DNA from: Lachnospiraceae bacterium
GTDB taxonomy: Bacteria > Bacillota > Clostridia > Lachnospirales > Lachnospiraceae
Length of the DNA: 64,000 nt
Reading direction: 5' to 3'
Assembly: GCA_017483735.1 (NCBI GenBank)
Contig: JAFUVF010000023.1
Coordinates: 1-64,000, forward strand
This document shows, one piece after another, positions 63,517 through 64,000 of the stretch. Below the pieces are notes generated by a model. It made no database searches, was not told where the DNA came from, and saw only the letters and a list, made by a program, of their open reading frames with translations. The number at the start of each line of letters is the position of its first letter. Position 1 is the first letter of the stretch. The translations under genes and the position numbers were made by a program.

Positions 63517-63882
63517 CTATTTATTTTCCCTGCCTATCTTCACAATTTTTGTAATGTAGGCAAGCTTGTAATCCTCCTCTATGGGATGTTCATAGTAGAT
63601 ATCATCATAGTCATCCCTATGTCCTTTATATCCCTTCATATACGGCATTACTCTTGCATTAAGGGTAATTATGTCCCCCGGCTTTAGTTCCGCTTCCTCT
63701 ATGATTTTTCCTACCTTTGCCCATACGTGCTCCGCTACAACTTTTCCTTTTAATGTGACATCCTTAAAAAGGATGGTTTTTTCCACATGTCCTTTAAACC
63801 CCCTTTTTGTCCCATATTTTTTTACCGTCACAGTAAATGAGTGTCTCTCGCTGCTTCCTATTTTTTTTAATTTCTCTCGCAT
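63517..63882 (-). CDS. Hypothetical protein of the mobile element, OB-like
   Basis: 121 residues, mainly beta by pattern (SFTVTVKKYGTKRGFKGH, TILFKDVTLKGKVVAEHV, LKPGDIITLNARVM), which suggests a small OB-like fold; this is a guess from pattern only. AAGGAG precedes the ATG. It is the first gene of the visible transfer operon, 16 bases from the next. Confidence 0.65.
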   Translation of the reverse strand: MREKLKKIGSSERHSFTVTVKKYGTKRGFKGHVEKTILFKDVTLKGKVVAEHVWAKVGKIIEEAELKPGDIITLNARVMPYMKGYKGHRDDYDDIYYEHPIEEDYKLAYITKIVKIGRENK

Positions 63883-64000
63883 AATTCTTTCTCCTTTTTC
63901 AAATAGTTTACGGGTTCCTTAAATTTTTAAAATATTATGATAATTACACCCCCTTTACAAAATTATTTTCCGTACATATATGTATGTTTAAAAAAATCGC

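Overview
The window looks like chromosome of a Gram-positive anaerobe of the Lachnospiraceae type (class Clostridia). The basis is moderate GC, strong AGGAGG-type ribosome sites, a class B sortase, Gram-positive style Pel genes (pelD/E/F/G relatives without an outer-membrane module), DUF2304 and DUF4832 proteins, and a clostridial mobilisable element at the right end. The genus cannot be fixed from this sequence alone.

Layout. (1) 1-6.3 kb, minus strand: an AAA-ATPase/PD-(D/E)XK protein cut by the window edge. Beside it is a tight three-gene unit: a small peptide with a double-glycine leader-like start, an amino-acid permease fused to a hybrid histidine kinase, and a class B sortase. (2) 6.4-11.2 kb, plus strand: a soluble zinc-binding chemoreceptor, TrkA and TrkH potassium uptake, and a DtxR/MntR-type regulator behind a clear promoter and operator-like palindrome. 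(3) 11.1-16.3 kb, minus strand: a membrane-anchored transglutaminase-like protein, an S26-type peptidase, an ABC exporter, and two precursor-like proteins with the same 26-residue N-terminal signature, each behind a near-consensus promoter. (4) 16.4-19.1 kb: decayed mobile DNA (DUF4143 fragment, Rpn-type nuclease, pRiA4b ORF-3-like protein, small charged ORF, truncated transposase). (5) 19.1-25.4 kb: a flippase, two AT-rich plus-strand membrane proteins, an acyltransferase and an ATPase relic. (6) 25.4-52.4 kb: a nearly gap-free minus-strand operon for a cell-surface polysaccharide. It opens with a PqqD-like gene and pelD/E/A-like/F/G genes. It continues with glycosyltransferases, two DUF4832 proteins, GT-C and GT-B proteins, an NTP_transf_5 protein, nonulosonic-acid genes (NeuB and a cytidylyltransferase-PseG fusion) and an acyltransferase. 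(7) 52.4-54.4 kb: a divergent PqqD/HprK-like fusion and a DUF4230 protein. (8) 54.5-64 kb: the left end of an integrated mobile element. It carries a 47-nt tRNA-Thr 3' fragment as attachment site, a Xis-like protein, an HUH-helicase Rep, an origin-like region, a Fst/par-like type I toxin-antitoxin locus, a wall-anchored surface protein, a MobA/MobL relaxase, DUF3847, an ArdC-like protein and a VirD4/TraG coupling ATPase. No integrase gene lies in the window.

How the parts may work together. The Pel-type operon probably makes and exports an exopolysaccharide under cyclic-di-GMP control: the PelD homologue keeps an RxxD site with a degenerate GGDEF. Peptide-handling genes (PqqD, PqqD-HprK fusion, NTP_transf_5, S26 peptidase, ABC exporter and two leader-bearing substrates) are interleaved with or adjacent to the polysaccharide genes. 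They suggest an undescribed peptide modification/export system tied to the cell surface. That link is inference from gene content. The other highlights, read directly from sequence, are the par-like toxin-antitoxin locus at 57.2-57.5 kb and the permease-kinase with its GG-leader peptide at 3.1-6.3 kb.
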